Shown here: in pieces, positions 6,288 to 14,784 of the stretch
How positions within the stretch are numbered: position 1 is the stretch's first letter
Layout of the letters: each line of letters starts with the position of its first letter
Assembly: GCA_021780395.1 (NCBI GenBank)
Contig: JAJXYU010000157.1
Span: 1-14,784, forward strand
Length of the DNA: 14,784 bases
Reading direction: 5' to 3'
DNA from: Pseudomonadota bacterium
GTDB taxonomy: Bacteria > Pseudomonadota > Gammaproteobacteria > Steroidobacterales > Steroidobacteraceae
The notes under the pieces: model-generated
What the model saw: only the letters and a program-made list of their open reading frames with translations
What the model was told of the DNA's origin: nothing
Databases searched by the model: none
Made by a program: the position numbers and the translations under genes

Positions 6288-7760
6288 ATGGGCAGTCTCA
6301 GAACCTGGTCGCTCGCCATCGCCGCCGGCCTGTTGGTCGCGGTCGTCACCCACCAACGGTCCACCGCGTTCGCCGATTCCTTGCAGGGCGGCTCCTCGCC
6401 CGCGCCGCTCCGTCTCGCGTCGACCGCGGGTCCCGGCGGGACCGCCGCGGCGCCGGAGGTCACCGGATTGCCGGACTTCTCCGGGCTGGTCGAGCGCAAC
6501 GGGCCGTCGGTCGTCAACATCAGCGTGATCGAGAAGCCGCAGCAGTCGAACGTGATGCAGTGGAACGGCAACGATCCGCTGTCGCAGTTCTTCCGTCAGT
6601 TCCAGATGCCGCCGCAACAGATGCCGCCGGAGCGGGCGATCGGATCCGGCTTCATCATCAGCACGAACGGCTACATCCTCACCAACGCCCACGTCGTCGA
6701 CGGCGCCGCGCGCGTGACCGTGAAACTCACGGACCGGCGCGAGTTTCCGGCGAAGGTCATCGGCATGGACAAGCGCAGCGACGTCGCGTTGCTGAAGATC
6801 GCGGCGCATGGGCTGCCGGCGGTCCGCTTCGGCGATCCGTCGAAGATCAAGCCGGGTCAGTGGGTCGTCGCGATCGGATCGCCGTTCGGCTTCGACAACA
6901 CCGTGACCGCCGGCGTGATCAGCGCGACCGCCCGGGCGTTGCCGGGCGAAGACAATTACGTGCCGTTCATCCAGACCGATGCCGCGGTGAACCCGGGCAA
7001 CTCCGGCGGCCCGTTGTTCAACATGCAAGGGCAGGTGATCGGGATCAACTCCCAGATCTACAGCCGCACCGGCGGATTCATGGGCATGTCGTTCGCGATC
7101 CCGATCAACATCGCGCTGAACGTCAAGGATCAGCTGTTGAAGTACGGCACGGTGCGCCGCAGCCGGATCGGCGTCGAGGTGCAGGACCTGAACCAGCAGC
7201 TCGCCGAATCCTTCGGCCTCGGCATCCCGCACGGCGCGCTGATCAGCGGCGTCGATCCGAAGGGTCCGGCGAAGCTGGCCGGCCTGCGGCCGGGCGACGT
7301 GATCACCAGCGTCAATGGGCAGCCGATCGAACGGTCGATCGATCTGCCGACGATCATCGCGGAGCTCCCGCCGGGGTCGATCGCGCACCTCGGGATCTGG
7401 CGCGATCACAAGGCGACGATCGTCGACGTGCGCACCGTGCTGCTGCACGGCCGGGGCACCGAGCTCGCGAGCAACGGCAGCGTCCACGGCGACGGCGGCA
7501 AGCTCGGCATCGCGGTGCGTGAGCTCAACCCCGATGAGCGACGGCAGCTGCACACCCGGGGACACCTCGTGATCGAAGGGGTCTCCGGGCCGGCGCTGAC
7601 CGCGGGACTGCAGGCGGGCGACGTCGTGCTCGGCGTCAACGGCATGCGGGTCGACACGGTCGAGCAGCTGCGGCGCGCGGTCGCGAAGGCCGGTCACAGT
7701 GTCGCGTTGCTGATCCAGCGCGACAATGCGCAGATCTACGTGCCGGTGGACATCGGCTGA
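6288..7760 (+). CDS. DegP/DegQ/MucD-family periplasmic serine endoprotease (Do family)
   Basis: This is an HtrA-type ATP-independent protease/chaperone for misfolded envelope proteins, 490 residues. A signal peptide is visible (MGSLRTW, then the hydrophobic [15 protein letters not shown], likely cleaved after AFA at residue 29). The trypsin-like domain carries the triad His135 (TNAHVVDG), Asp165 (RSDVALLKI) and Ser239 ([10 protein letters not shown]). A glutamine/methionine-rich segment just before it (about 98-115) corresponds to the family's LA-loop region. Two PDZ domains follow, ~292-385 ([16 protein letters not shown]) and ~405-488 ([16 protein letters not shown]). Length and two PDZs fit DegP, DegQ or MucD, which I cannot tell apart here. 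The start is supported by a strong Shine-Dalgarno. Members are often induced by envelope stress, and the gene is divergent from a Ser/Thr kinase operon, so shared regulation is possible but unproven. Confidence 0.95.
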   Translation: MGSLRTWSLAIAAGLLVAVVTHQRSTAFADSLQGGSSPAPLRLASTAGPGGTAAAPEVTGLPDFSGLVERNGPSVVNISVIEKPQQSNVMQWNGNDPLSQFFRQFQMPPQQMPPERAIGSGFIISTNGYILTNAHVVDGAARVTVKLTDRREFPAKVIGMDKRSDVALLKIAAHGLPAVRFGDPSKIKPGQWVVAIGSPFGFDNTVTAGVISATARALPGEDNYVPFIQTDAAVNPGNSGGPLFNMQGQVIGINSQIYSRTGGFMGMSFAIPINIALNVKDQLLKYGTVRRSRIGVEVQDLNQQLAESFGLGIPHGALISGVDPKGPAKLAGLRPGDVITSVNGQPIERSIDLPTIIAELPPGSIAHLGIWRDHKATIVDVRTVLLHGRGTELASNGSVHGDGGKLGIAVRELNPDERRQLHTRGHLVIEGVSGPALTAGLQAGDVVLGVNGMRVDTVEQLRRAVAKAGHSVALLIQRDNAQIYVPVDIG

Positions 7761-7768
7761 TCCGGGGC

Positions 7769-7784
7769 GCCGGTGTACACCGGC
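7769..7784. repeat. Perfect 16-bp palindrome between degP-like gene and ygiQ
   Basis: GCCGGTGTACACCGGC reads identically on both strands and lies in the 49-bp gap between the protease stop and the YgiQ start. In RNA it could form a hairpin of at most six pairs with a tetraloop. As DNA it has the look of a dimeric repressor site with a TGTACA core. No T-tract follows, so an intrinsic terminator is unlikely. It might be an operator for ygiQ or chance in GC-rich sequence. Confidence 0.45.
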
Positions 7785-7809
7785 TGACGAATCGGATCTA
7801 ATCGCGGCG

Positions 7810-9972
7810 ATGCAAGCCCCGTCGCCGCTCCTGTCCGCGAGCCACGGTCCCGCCGGCGATGCGCCGGCGCGGACCGCGGCCGCGCCGTTCCTGCCGATGA
7901 ACCGCGCCGAGATGGACGCGCTCGGCTGGGATCGTTGCGACGTGATCGTCGTGAGCGGCGACGCCTACGTGGACCATCCGAGCTTCGGAATGGCGATCAT
8001 CGGGCGGGTGCTCGAGGCCGCGGGCTTTCGCGTCGGGATCATCGCTCAACCCGCCTGGCGCGACGCCGAGGCGTTCCGCGCGCTCGGCGAACCGCGCCTG
8101 TTCTTCGGCGTGACCGGCGGGAACATGGACTCGATGGTCAACCGTTATACGGCGGACCGGCGGGTGCGCAGCGACGACGCCTACACCCCGGGCGGGGTCT
8201 CCGGGGCCCGCCCCGACCGCGCGGTGATCGTCTATGCGCAACGCCTGCGCGAAGCGTTCCCGCATGCCCCGATCGTGATCGGCGGGATCGAGGCGAGCCT
8301 GCGGCGCATCGCGCACTTCGATTACTGGTCGGAACGGGTGCGCCGCTCGGTGCTGATCGACGCGCAGGCGGACCTGCTGGTCTTCGGCAACGCGGAGCGT
8401 CAGGTGCTCGAGATCGCGCGCCGACTCGACGCGGGCGAGCGGATCGGGGCGATCACCGACCTGCGGGGCACCGCGTTCGTCCGCACGGCAGTCCCCGCCG
8501 GCTGGATCGAGATCGACTCGACGACGGTCGACGAGGTGGGTGCGCTCGAGACGCCGCCGAATCCCTACGAGGCCCCGTCCACCGGCGCCCGCGCGCCGAC
8601 GGCGAGCCCGCCGGGCGCGGCACCGGCGCTCGCGGTTCGACGGACCCGGGACGTTCCGAACGCCGCCCGCCCGCACAGCGTGATCCGGCTGCCGTCCCAC
8701 GAGGCGGTCGCCGGCGACCCGGTGCTGTACGCGCATGCTTCGCGGGTTCTGCACGCGGAGGCGAATCCCGGCAATGCGCGCGCACTCGTGCAGCGCCACG
8801 GAAGGATCGACGTCTGGCTGAATCCGCCGCCGCTGCCGCTCGCGACCGCCGACATGGACGCGGTCTACGAGCTGCCCTATGCGCGCCGACCGCATCCGGC
8901 TTACGGCGCGGCGAAGATCCCGGCCTACGAGATGATCCGATTCTCGATCGCGATCCAGCGCGGCTGCTTCGGCGGCTGCACGTTCTGCTCGATCACCGAG
9001 CACGAGGGCCGGATCATCCAGAGCCGTTCCGAGGACTCGGTGATCCGCGAGATCGAGACGATTCGCGACCGGGTGCCGGGGTTCACCGGCGTGATCTCGG
9101 ACCTCGGCGGGCCGACCGCGAACATGTACCGCCTGCATTGCAAGAGCGAGCGGATCGAGGCGGCCTGCCGGCGCCCCTCGTGCGTGTACCCGGCGGTGTG
9201 CGCGAACCTGAACACCGACCACGCCCCCTTGATCCGCCTGTACCGCCGCGCGCGGGCGGTCGCGGGGGTGAAGAAGGTGCTGATCGCCTCGGGCGTGCGC
9301 TACGACCTCGCGACCGAGTCGCCGGAGTACGTGAAGGAGCTCGCGACCCACCATACCGGCGGCTACCTCAAGATCGCGCCGGAGGCGATCGGCGAGGGAC
9401 CGCTGTCGAAGATGATGAAGCCCGGGATCGGCACCTATCACCGGTTCAAGGAACTCTTCGACCGGTACTCTCGCGAGGCGGGCAAGGAGCAGTACCTGAT
9501 CCCGTACTTCATCGCCGCGCATCCCGGAACGCGCGACGAGGACATGCTCGAGCTCGCGCTGTGGCTGAAGAAGAACGGCTTCCGGGCCGACCAGGTCCAG
9601 GCGTTCCTGCCCTCGCCGATGGCCACCGCGACCGCGATGTATCACTCGGGCAGGAATCCGCTGAAGCGCGTGACCCGGCGCAGCGAGTCCGTGACGATCC
9701 CGCGCAGCGTCAAGCAGCGCCGCCTGCACAAGGCGTTCCTGCGTTATCACGACCCGCAGAACTGGCCGCTGCTGCGCGAGGCCCTGAAGCGCATGGGCCG
9801 GGCGGATCTGATCGGCAACGGCCGGCAGCACCTCGTGCCCGCGTACCAGCCGCAAGGGGGCACGCGCGCGGCGCCGGGTCAGCGGTTTCGAACGCAGCAC
9901 ACGGGCCTGCCGATCGTGCGTGGCGGGCGGCGACCCGGCGCGAAGCGCGGCGGCGCCGCCAAAGCGCGCTGA
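7810..9972 (+). CDS. ygiQ: YgiQ family radical SAM protein
   Basis: This is a radical S-adenosylmethionine protein of unknown reaction, 720 residues (E. coli YgiQ is about 740). The N-terminal domain has the family signature [19 protein letters not shown] followed by [20 protein letters not shown]. The 4Fe-4S cluster motif CFGGCTFC gives Cys386, Cys390 and Cys393. Downstream blocks typical of the family include [38 protein letters not shown] and [17 protein letters not shown] Pro/Ala-rich stretch at about residues 247-285 (around 8549-8665) and the basic, Gly/Ala-rich last ~35 residues look like flexible linkers. The ATG at 7810 has only a weak Shine-Dalgarno; Met at 7897, just before the conserved block, is an alternative. 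It is 49 nt downstream of the protease gene on the same strand and may be co-transcribed. It is probably cytoplasmic. The family call is secure. Confidence 0.95.
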   Translation: MQAPSPLLSASHGPAGDAPARTAAAPFLPMNRAEMDALGWDRCDVIVVSGDAYVDHPSFGMAIIGRVLEAAGFRVGIIAQPAWRDAEAFRALGEPRLFFGVTGGNMDSMVNRYTADRRVRSDDAYTPGGVSGARPDRAVIVYAQRLREAFPHAPIVIGGIEASLRRIAHFDYWSERVRRSVLIDAQADLLVFGNAERQVLEIARRLDAGERIGAITDLRGTAFVRTAVPAGWIEIDSTTVDEVGALETPPNPYEAPSTGARAPTASPPGAAPALAVRRTRDVPNAARPHSVIRLPSHEAVAGDPVLYAHASRVLHAEANPGNARALVQRHGRIDVWLNPPPLPLATADMDAVYELPYARRPHPAYGAAKIPAYEMIRFSIAIQRGCFGGCTFCSITEHEGRIIQSRSEDSVIREIETIRDRVPGFTGVISDLGGPTANMYRLHCKSERIEAACRRPSCVYPAVCANLNTDHAPLIRLYRRARAVAGVKKVLIASGVRYDLATESPEYVKELATHHTGGYLKIAPEAIGEGPLSKMMKPGIGTYHRFKELFDRYSREAGKEQYLIPYFIAAHPGTRDEDMLELALWLKKNGFRADQVQAFLPSPMATATAMYHSGRNPLKRVTRRSESVTIPRSVKQRRLHKAFLRYHDPQNWPLLREALKRMGRADLIGNGRQHLVPAYQPQGGTRAAPGQRFRTQHTGLPIVRGGRRPGAKRGGAAKAR

Positions 9973-10008
9973 CCGGTCCGCAAAGCGCGGCGCATCCCGA
10001 GGAATCGC

Positions 10009-10037
10009 TTGCCTGGCTCGGCGCCGAGAGATTAAAG
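10009..10037 (+). promoter_or_regulatory. Possible thr operon promoter with palindromic spacer
   Basis: TTGCCT (10009-10014) and TTAAAG (10032-10037) lie 17 nt apart and match the sigma-70 boxes at 4/6 and 3/6 positions. Between them is a perfect 12-bp palindrome, CTCGGCGCCGAG (10017-10028), placed where a repressor could block polymerase. The gap is the only non-coding stretch before thrA (9973-10088), so the operon promoter is expected here. The individual box matches are weak. Confidence 0.35.
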
Positions 10038-10059
10038 TTCCCGGCTGTCCAACGTCGAG

Positions 10060-10076
10060 CCCGCTGCGGCAGCGGG
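10060..10076 (+). promoter_or_regulatory. Hairpin just upstream of the thrA start
   Basis: CCCGCT, loop GCGGC, AGCGGG form a 6-bp stem that ends 12 nt before the thrA ATG (10089). No strong Shine-Dalgarno is otherwise visible, and the G-rich 3' arm (GCGGGCGAG) is the best candidate. The hairpin could therefore mask ribosome binding. It has no following T-run, so it is not an evident attenuator. Confidence 0.35.
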
Positions 10077-10088
10077 CGAGTGCGAACT

Positions 10089-12560
10089 ATGAATCCATGG
10101 GTGGTGCACAAGTTCGGCGGCTCGAGCGTCGCCGACGAGGGATGTTTTCGTCGGGTCGCCGACATCGTCGAATCCACCGGCCGCGAGCGCGAGGCCGTGG
10201 TGCTGTCGGCGTGCAAGGGCGTGACCGACGCGCTGCTAGCGTCGATCGCGCTCGCCGAGCGCCTCGACGGCGACCCGGCCGGCGCGCTCGCGGCGCTCGA
10301 GGCGCGGCACACGGAACTCGCCCGCGCGCTGCTGTCGTCGCCGGCCTGCGAGGCGTACGTCGCCGAGCTGCGCCGGGACGTCGCCGACGTGAACGGGATG
10401 CTGCAGACCGTCCGGCTGATCCGCACGTCGCCGAGCGCGCTGCGCGACGTGATCGCGGGCTACGGCGAGATCTGGTCGACCCGCTTGTTCGCGCCGTTCC
10501 TGCGCGAGCGCGCGCGCATCGCGGGCGAGGTCCGCTGGCTCGACGCGCGACAGGTCGTCGTCGTCGAGTGGGGCCCGCTCGGACCGGCGGTCGACTGGGA
10601 GCGCAGCGCCGAGCGGATCGGCGCGCTCGTCCCGGCGGATTTTCGCGGCCGTTTGATCGTCACCGGCTTCATCGCGACCACCCGCGACGGCGTGCCGACG
10701 ACGCTCGGCCGCAACGGGAGCGACTTCTCCGGCTCGATCTTTGGCGCGCTGCTGCACGCCGCCGAGATCCACATCTGGACGGACGTCGACGGCGTGCTGT
10801 CGGCCGACCCCCGGCTCGTGCCGAACGCGCAGGTGATCGACCAGCTCTCCTACAACGAGGCGATGGAGCTCGCGTACTTCGGCGCGAAGGTGATCCACCC
10901 GCAGACGATGGAGCCCGCGGTCGCGCGCGGCATTCCGATCTTCATCCGCAACACCTTCGCACCCGCTCACGCGGGCACCCTGATCTGCGCGAAGCCGCAG
11001 TCGCCGCTCACGGTCAAGGGCATCACCACGATCGATCCGGTCGCGCTCGTGAATCTCGAGGGCGCGGGGATGATCGGCGTGCCGGGCACCGCGCACCGGC
11101 TGTTCGGCGCGCTGCGCGACGCCGGGATCTCGGTGATCCTGATCTCCCAGGGCAGCTCCGAGCACTCGATCTGCTTCGCGATTCCGGCCGATCAGGCCGC
11201 GCGCGCCGAGAGCGCGGTGCGCCAGGCGTTCGACGCCGAACTGCGCGCCGGACACATCCAGAGCGTCGACGTCGAGCGCGGCATGAGCATCCTCGCGGTC
11301 GTCGGCGACGGAATGGCCGGCGCTCGCGGCGTCGCCGCGCGGGTTTTCGACTCGCTCGCGCGCGCGACGATCAACGTGCGCGCGATCGCGCAGGGGGCGT
11401 CGGAGCGGAACATCTCGGTCGTCGTCGACGGCAGGTCGGCGGCGAAGGCGCTGCGCGCGGTGCACGCGGGCTTCTATCTTTCGCCGAACACCGTGTCGAT
11501 CGGGCTGATCGGACCGGGCACGGTCGGCGGCGTGCTGCTCGACCAGCTCGCCTCGCAGGTCGAGCGGCTGCGTTCCCTGAACCTCGACCTGCGGGTGCGC
11601 GGCATCGCCGGATCCCGCCGGATGCTGCTCGAGGAGCACGCGGTCGATCTCGCGGACTGGCGCGGGCGGCTCGCCGCCCGCGGCGAGCCGTTCGACCTGC
11701 GGCGATTCGCGGACGCGGTGCAGCCGGATTACATCCCGCACGCGCTGATCATCGACTGCACCGCGAGCGCGGAGGTCGCGTCCCACTATCGCGACTGGCT
11801 CGCGCGCGGGATCCATGTCATCACGCCGAACAAGAAGGCGAACAGCGGGGCACTCGGATACTACCGGGCCTGCCAGGAAGCGGCGCGCGCCGCGGGCACG
11901 CATTACCTGTACGAGGCGACGGTCGGCGCGGGCCTGCCGGTGATCCAGACCTTGCGGGACCTGCGCGAGACCGGCGACGAGGTCGCGAGCATCGAGGGGA
12001 TCTTCTCCGGCACGCTCGCCTACCTCTTCAACGTGTTCGACGGGAGTGAGCCGTTCTCGTCGATCGTGCGCACGGCGAAACAGAAGGGCTACACGGAGCC
12101 GGATCCGCGAGACGACCTCTCGGGGGTCGACGTCGCGCGCAAACTGATCATCCTCGGCCGCGAGATGGGTCTCACGCTCGAGCTCGGCGACGTGCGCATC
12201 GAGGGCCTGGTGCCCGAGTCCCTCGCGGGCTGCAGCGTGCCGGAATTCATGGAGCGGCTGGTGGAGTTCGACGCCACGATGGCCGGGCGCTATGCGCAGG
12301 CGCGCGCCCGCGGCGAGGTTCTGCGCTACGTCGGACGGATCGATGCCGCCGGCAGCGCGACGGTGGGCCTGGTCGCGGTCGACGCGCGCCATCCGTTCGC
12401 GAACATCGCGCTGACCGACAACATCGTGCGCTTCGCGACCCGTCGCTACTGCGACAATCCGTTGATCGTCCAGGGTCCGGGCGCCGGACCCGAGGTCACC
12501 GCCGGCGGCGTCTTCGGCGACGTGCTGCGGCTCGCGGCCTACCTGGGCGCCCACCTCTGA
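10089..12560 (+). CDS. thrA: Bifunctional aspartokinase I / homoserine dehydrogenase I
   Basis: This protein catalyses the first and third steps of the aspartate pathway: phosphorylation of aspartate, and NAD(P)H reduction of aspartate semialdehyde to homoserine. It has 823 residues (E. coli ThrA 820). The kinase half opens with [12 protein letters not shown] (Lys8) and has GFIATT and [12 protein letters not shown]. Two ACT-type regulatory segments occupy roughly residues 315-460 ([37 protein letters not shown]). The dehydrogenase half starts near 469 with the dinucleotide fold [10 protein letters not shown] (Gly475, Gly477, Gly480), then [25 protein letters not shown] and [13 protein letters not shown]. 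Family members of this fused type are feedback-inhibited by threonine. The ATG at 10089 fits the conserved N-terminus; an in-frame extension upstream has no homology that I recognise. It is first gene of thrABC, 26 nt before thrB. The fusion points to Gammaproteobacteria. Confidence 0.97.
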   Translation: MNPWVVHKFGGSSVADEGCFRRVADIVESTGREREAVVLSACKGVTDALLASIALAERLDGDPAGALAALEARHTELARALLSSPACEAYVAELRRDVADVNGMLQTVRLIRTSPSALRDVIAGYGEIWSTRLFAPFLRERARIAGEVRWLDARQVVVVEWGPLGPAVDWERSAERIGALVPADFRGRLIVTGFIATTRDGVPTTLGRNGSDFSGSIFGALLHAAEIHIWTDVDGVLSADPRLVPNAQVIDQLSYNEAMELAYFGAKVIHPQTMEPAVARGIPIFIRNTFAPAHAGTLICAKPQSPLTVKGITTIDPVALVNLEGAGMIGVPGTAHRLFGALRDAGISVILISQGSSEHSICFAIPADQAARAESAVRQAFDAELRAGHIQSVDVERGMSILAVVGDGMAGARGVAARVFDSLARATINVRAIAQGASERNISVVVDGRSAAKALRAVHAGFYLSPNTVSIGLIGPGTVGGVLLDQLASQVERLRSLNLDLRVRGIAGSRRMLLEEHAVDLADWRGRLAARGEPFDLRRFADAVQPDYIPHALIIDCTASAEVASHYRDWLARGIHVITPNKKANSGALGYYRACQEAARAAGTHYLYEATVGAGLPVIQTLRDLRETGDEVASIEGIFSGTLAYLFNVFDGSEPFSSIVRTAKQKGYTEPDPRDDLSGVDVARKLIILGREMGLTLELGDVRIEGLVPESLAGCSVPEFMERLVEFDATMAGRYAQARARGEVLRYVGRIDAAGSATVGLVAVDARHPFANIALTDNIVRFATRRYCDNPLIVQGPGAGPEVTAGGVFGDVLRLAAYLGAHL

Positions 12561-12572
12561 CCACCAAACGAC

Positions 12573-12577
12573 GAGGA
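12573..12577 (+). promoter_or_regulatory. Shine-Dalgarno for the GTG start of thrB
   Basis: GAGGA lies 9 nt before the GTG at 12587, in the 26-nt gap after thrA. It supports GTG as the start, since the conserved N-terminus (VTAFAPATVANVAIGFD) follows at once and no ATG is available before it. Confidence 0.7.
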
Positions 12578-12586
12578 CTCCGACCC

Positions 12587-13519
12587 GTGCTCACCGACGT
12601 CACCGCCTTCGCTCCCGCCACCGTCGCGAACGTGGCCATCGGCTTCGACATCCTGGGACACACCGTCGAGGCGATCGGCGACCGGGTCCGCGTGCGCCGC
12701 ACGGACGAGCCCGGGGTGCGCATCGTCGCGATCGACGGGATCGCCGGCGCGCTGCCGGTCGAACCCGAGCGCAACACCGCCGGCCGCGCGGTGCAGGCGC
12801 TGCACGAGGACCTCGGTCTCACCGACGGCTTCGAGCTGGAGATCGACAAGGGGATCCCGCTCGCCTCCGGGCTCGGTGGGTCGGCCGCCTCGGCGGTCGC
12901 CGCGGTCGTCGCGGCGAACGCGCTGCTCGTCGAGCCGTTGCCGCCGCTGCGGCTGCTGCGCTACGCGATGCAGGGCGAGATCGTCGCGAGCGGTTCGGCG
13001 CACCTCGACAACATCGCCCCGTGCTTGTTCGGGGGACTGGTGCTCACCGTCGGGATCGATCACCCGCGGGTGAAACAGATCCCGGTGCCGCCGTCGTTGC
13101 GCTGCGTGATCGTGCACCCTCACATGCATCTCGGAACGCGCGAGGCGCGCGCGATCCTGAAGGCGGACGTCAGCCGGTCGGACTTCGTGTGGCAGACGGC
13201 GAATCTCGCGGGGTTCATCAGCGGCTGCTATTCGAACGACCTGGAGATGATCCGGGATTCCTTCAACGACGTGATCATCGAGCCGCAACGCGCGTCGCTG
13301 ATTCCCGGGTTCGCGGACGTGAAGCGCGCGGCGATGTCCGCCGGTGCGCTCGGCTGTTCGATCTCGGGCGCGGGCCCGACGGTGTTCGCATGGTCCGAGA
13401 TCCAGAACGCGGAGGCGGTGCGCGGCGCGATGGTCGCCGCGTTCGGCCGGCACGGTCTGGCGGCCGACGACTGGATTTCGACGATCGAGAACTACGGCGC
13501 ACGGGTGGTGAGGGCGTGA
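12587..13519 (+). CDS. thrB: Homoserine kinase (GHMP family)
   Basis: This enzyme phosphorylates homoserine to O-phosphohomoserine with ATP, the penultimate step of threonine synthesis, in the cytoplasm. It has 310 residues, the same length as E. coli ThrB. All three GHMP motifs are visible: APATVANVAIGFD at residues 9-21, the ATP-binding PLASGLGGSAAS at 91-102, and GCSISGAGPTVFAW in the C-terminal half. The second motif has Gly-Gly-Ser where GlySerSer is most usual, which is tolerated in this family. It uses a GTG start with a good GAGGA ribosome-binding site. Its TGA (13517-13519) shares its last base with the thrC ATG, so thrB and thrC are likely translationally coupled. The identification is secure from motifs, length and operon position. 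Confidence 0.97.
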   Translation: MLTDVTAFAPATVANVAIGFDILGHTVEAIGDRVRVRRTDEPGVRIVAIDGIAGALPVEPERNTAGRAVQALHEDLGLTDGFELEIDKGIPLASGLGGSAASAVAAVVAANALLVEPLPPLRLLRYAMQGEIVASGSAHLDNIAPCLFGGLVLTVGIDHPRVKQIPVPPSLRCVIVHPHMHLGTREARAILKADVSRSDFVWQTANLAGFISGCYSNDLEMIRDSFNDVIIEPQRASLIPGFADVKRAAMSAGALGCSISGAGPTVFAWSEIQNAEAVRGAMVAAFGRHGLAADDWISTIENYGARVVRA

Positions 13520-14784
13520 TGGCGAGCATGGTCTACTCGAGTACCCGCGGGGATCTCACCGAGGTTTCGCTGAGCGAGGCGATCGGGCGCGGACTCGCGC
13601 CGGACGGCGGCCTGTACGTGCCGCGGCAGCTGCCCTCGATCGACGCAGCCGCGCTCGGCGCGACGGCGCTCCAGGGGCAACCAGGTCTCCCCGCGCTCGC
13701 GCGCGTCGCGTTGCGGGGCTTTTTCGAGGGGGACCGGCTGCAGCCGCGGCTCGGCGAGATCGCCGACGCCGCGCTCGACCTGCCGGCACCGACGACCGCG
13801 ATCGACGCGGCGCCGGACCCGCTGTTCGCGCTCGAGCTCTACCACGGCCCGACCGCCGCGTTCAAGGACTTCGGCGCGCGTTTCCTCGCCGAGAGCCTGG
13901 AGCGGATGCGCGCGCCGCAGGACGAGCGCTTGACGATCCTGGTCGCGACCTCCGGCGACACCGGCGGCGCGGTCGCGGCGGCGTTCCACCGGCGTCCCTG
14001 GGTGCGCGTGGTGATCCTGTACCCGAAGGGCCTGGTGAGCCCGCGCCAGGAGCAACAACTGACCTGCTGGGGCGACAACGTCGAGTCGCTGCGGGTTGCG
14101 GGCACGTTCGACGACTGCCAGCGGCTCGTGAAGGAGGCGTTCGTCGATCCGGCGCTCGGCCGGCGGCATCGTTTCAGCTCGGCGAACAGCATCAACATCG
14201 GCCGGCTCCTGCCGCAGATGGTCTACTACGTCGCCTCGAGTCTCGAGGTGCGGCGTTCGACCGGCCGGGCCGCGAACTACGTGATCCCCGCGGGCAATCT
14301 CGGCAACGCGTTCGCGGCGATCTGGGCGCGCGAGCTCGGGCTGCCGATCGAACGGATCGTGCTCGCGCACAACGCGAACCGCACCGTCCCCGACTTCCTC
14401 GCGACCGGCGAATGGCGCCCGCGCCCGAGCGTCGCGACACTCGCCTCGGCGATGGACGTCGGCAACCCGAGCAACATGGAGCGGGTGCGCGCGATGTTCC
14501 CCGCGTTCGCGACGCTGCGCGGCCGGATCGGCGCCGCCAGCATCGACGATGCGGCGATCCGCGCGCGCATCGTCGCGGATCATCGGCGTTTCGGACGCGT
14601 CTGGTGCCCGCATACGGCGGCCGCCGCGGAAGTCTACGCGCGCCTGAGCGCGGACGAGCGGGCGGGGCGGCCCTGGGTGCTCGTCGCGACCGCCCATCCG
14701 GCCAAGTTCAACGAGATCGTCGAGCCGCTGGTCGGTGCGCCGATCGAGGTCCCGGAGAGCCTCGCGCGCTTGCTGAGCCTGCCC
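13519..14784 (+). CDS. thrC: Threonine synthase (3' partial)
   Basis: This PLP enzyme converts O-phosphohomoserine to threonine and phosphate. The frame stays open to the right edge (422 codons). Compared with E. coli ThrC (428 residues), and from where the terminal PESLARLLSLP falls, about 10-30 residues are missing. The PLP lysine is Lys116 in YHGPTAAFKDFGARF. Other signatures are ATSGDTGGAVAAAFH, PRQEQQLTCWG, SANSINIGRLLPQ (family SANSINxxRL), PAGNLGNAFAA, AMDVGNPSNMERV, WCPHTAAAAEVY and TAHPAKF. The ATG at 13519 overlaps the thrB stop by one base and has GGTGAGGG 4 nt upstream. The ATG at 13528 would give MVYSSTRG, which matches the usual ThrC N-terminus and may be the real start. It is the last known step of the thrABC operon. 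The gene is normal in sequence and truncated only by the window. Confidence 0.96.
   Translation, partial: MASMVYSSTRGDLTEVSLSEAIGRGLAPDGGLYVPRQLPSIDAAALGATALQGQPGLPALARVALRGFFEGDRLQPRLGEIADAALDLPAPTTAIDAAPDPLFALELYHGPTAAFKDFGARFLAESLERMRAPQDERLTILVATSGDTGGAVAAAFHRRPWVRVVILYPKGLVSPRQEQQLTCWGDNVESLRVAGTFDDCQRLVKEAFVDPALGRRHRFSSANSINIGRLLPQMVYYVASSLEVRRSTGRAANYVIPAGNLGNAFAAIWARELGLPIERIVLAHNANRTVPDFLATGEWRPRPSVATLASAMDVGNPSNMERVRAMFPAFATLRGRIGAASIDDAAIRARIVADHRRFGRVWCPHTAAAAEVYARLSADERAGRPWVLVATAHPAKFNEIVEPLVGAPIEVPESLARLLSLP

Noticed and set aside
6158..6571. Longer N-terminus for the kinase
   Set aside because: It would overlap the divergent protease gene and its signal peptide region. The receiver-like domain begins right after the ATG at 6157.
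7798..9900. 700-codon open frame antisense to ygiQ
   Set aside because: It is a shadow of the radical SAM gene. Its composition is arginine-heavy and it has no family motifs.
10033..10040. TAAAGTTC before thrA as a flagellar sigma-28 -35 box
   Set aside because: It resembles TAAAGTTT, but no GCCGATAA-like -10 box occurs 11 nt downstream (ACGTCGAG), and a thr operon is not expected to use it.
9973..10088. tRNA, riboswitch or small coding gene in the gap before thrA
   Set aside because: No cloverleaf, known aptamer pattern or plausible small reading frame could be made out. Only the short palindrome and hairpin are present.
10236..12554. 772-codon open frame antisense to thrA
   Set aside because: It is an Arg/Asp/Val/Ala-rich mirror of a well-identified gene, with no recognisable domain. 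It is typical of antisense frames in GC-rich DNA.
1..14784. Mobile elements, CRISPR arrays, integration scars
   Set aside because: No transposase, integrase, repeat-spacer pattern or flanking direct repeats were seen. Composition looks uniform and the genes are mostly housekeeping.

Overview
The window is a very GC-rich stretch of bacterial chromosome, densely coding and without RNA genes, CRISPR arrays or insertion sequences that I can see. The content fits a gammaproteobacterium. Indicators are a fused aspartokinase/homoserine dehydrogenase followed by thrB and thrC, a RutE-type nitroreductase, YgiQ, a DegP/MucD-type periplasmic protease, and a secreted protease with a GlyGly-CTERM tail. 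The base composition would suit a Xanthomonadales/Nevskiales-like lineage, but the species cannot be named from the sequence.

Layout. (1) 2-2718, plus strand: the 3' part of a secreted S8 (subtilisin-like) protease, cut by the left window edge, whose stop codon overlaps by one base the start of a small metal-binding-type cupin. (2) 2751-6157, minus strand: a likely three-gene unit read right to left. It starts with a pseudo-receiver/Ser-Thr kinase fusion. A PAS/HPt-like/CheA-like ATPase protein follows, overlapping the kinase gene by 4 nt. A RutE-family nitroreductase comes 33 nt further on. It converges on the cupin gene across a short GC hairpin. (3) 6158-6287: a 130-bp divergent regulatory gap with an unusually AT-rich patch. 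(4) 6288-9972, plus strand: a DegP-family protease, then radical SAM protein YgiQ 49 nt later, with a perfect 16-bp palindrome between them. (5) 10089 to the right edge, plus strand: the threonine operon thrA-thrB-thrC. thrC is complete except for roughly its last 10-30 codons.

How the genes work together. thrABC converts aspartate and homoserine to threonine: ThrA does steps 1 and 3 of the aspartate branch, ThrB and ThrC the last two. No Thr/Ile-rich leader peptide precedes thrA, so E. coli-style attenuation looks absent. A palindrome inside a plausible promoter and a hairpin next to the start codon are seen instead. The most unusual locus is the kinase pair. A Ser/Thr kinase with an intact catalytic core but no P-loop glycines is fused to a receiver-like domain that lacks the phosphorylation residues. 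It is translationally coupled to a CheA-like protein whose HPt-like helix has Asp where the phospho-His should be. This looks like two-component parts rebuilt as non-phosphorelay modules around a Ser/Thr kinase. The sequence reading is direct; the functional model is inference.
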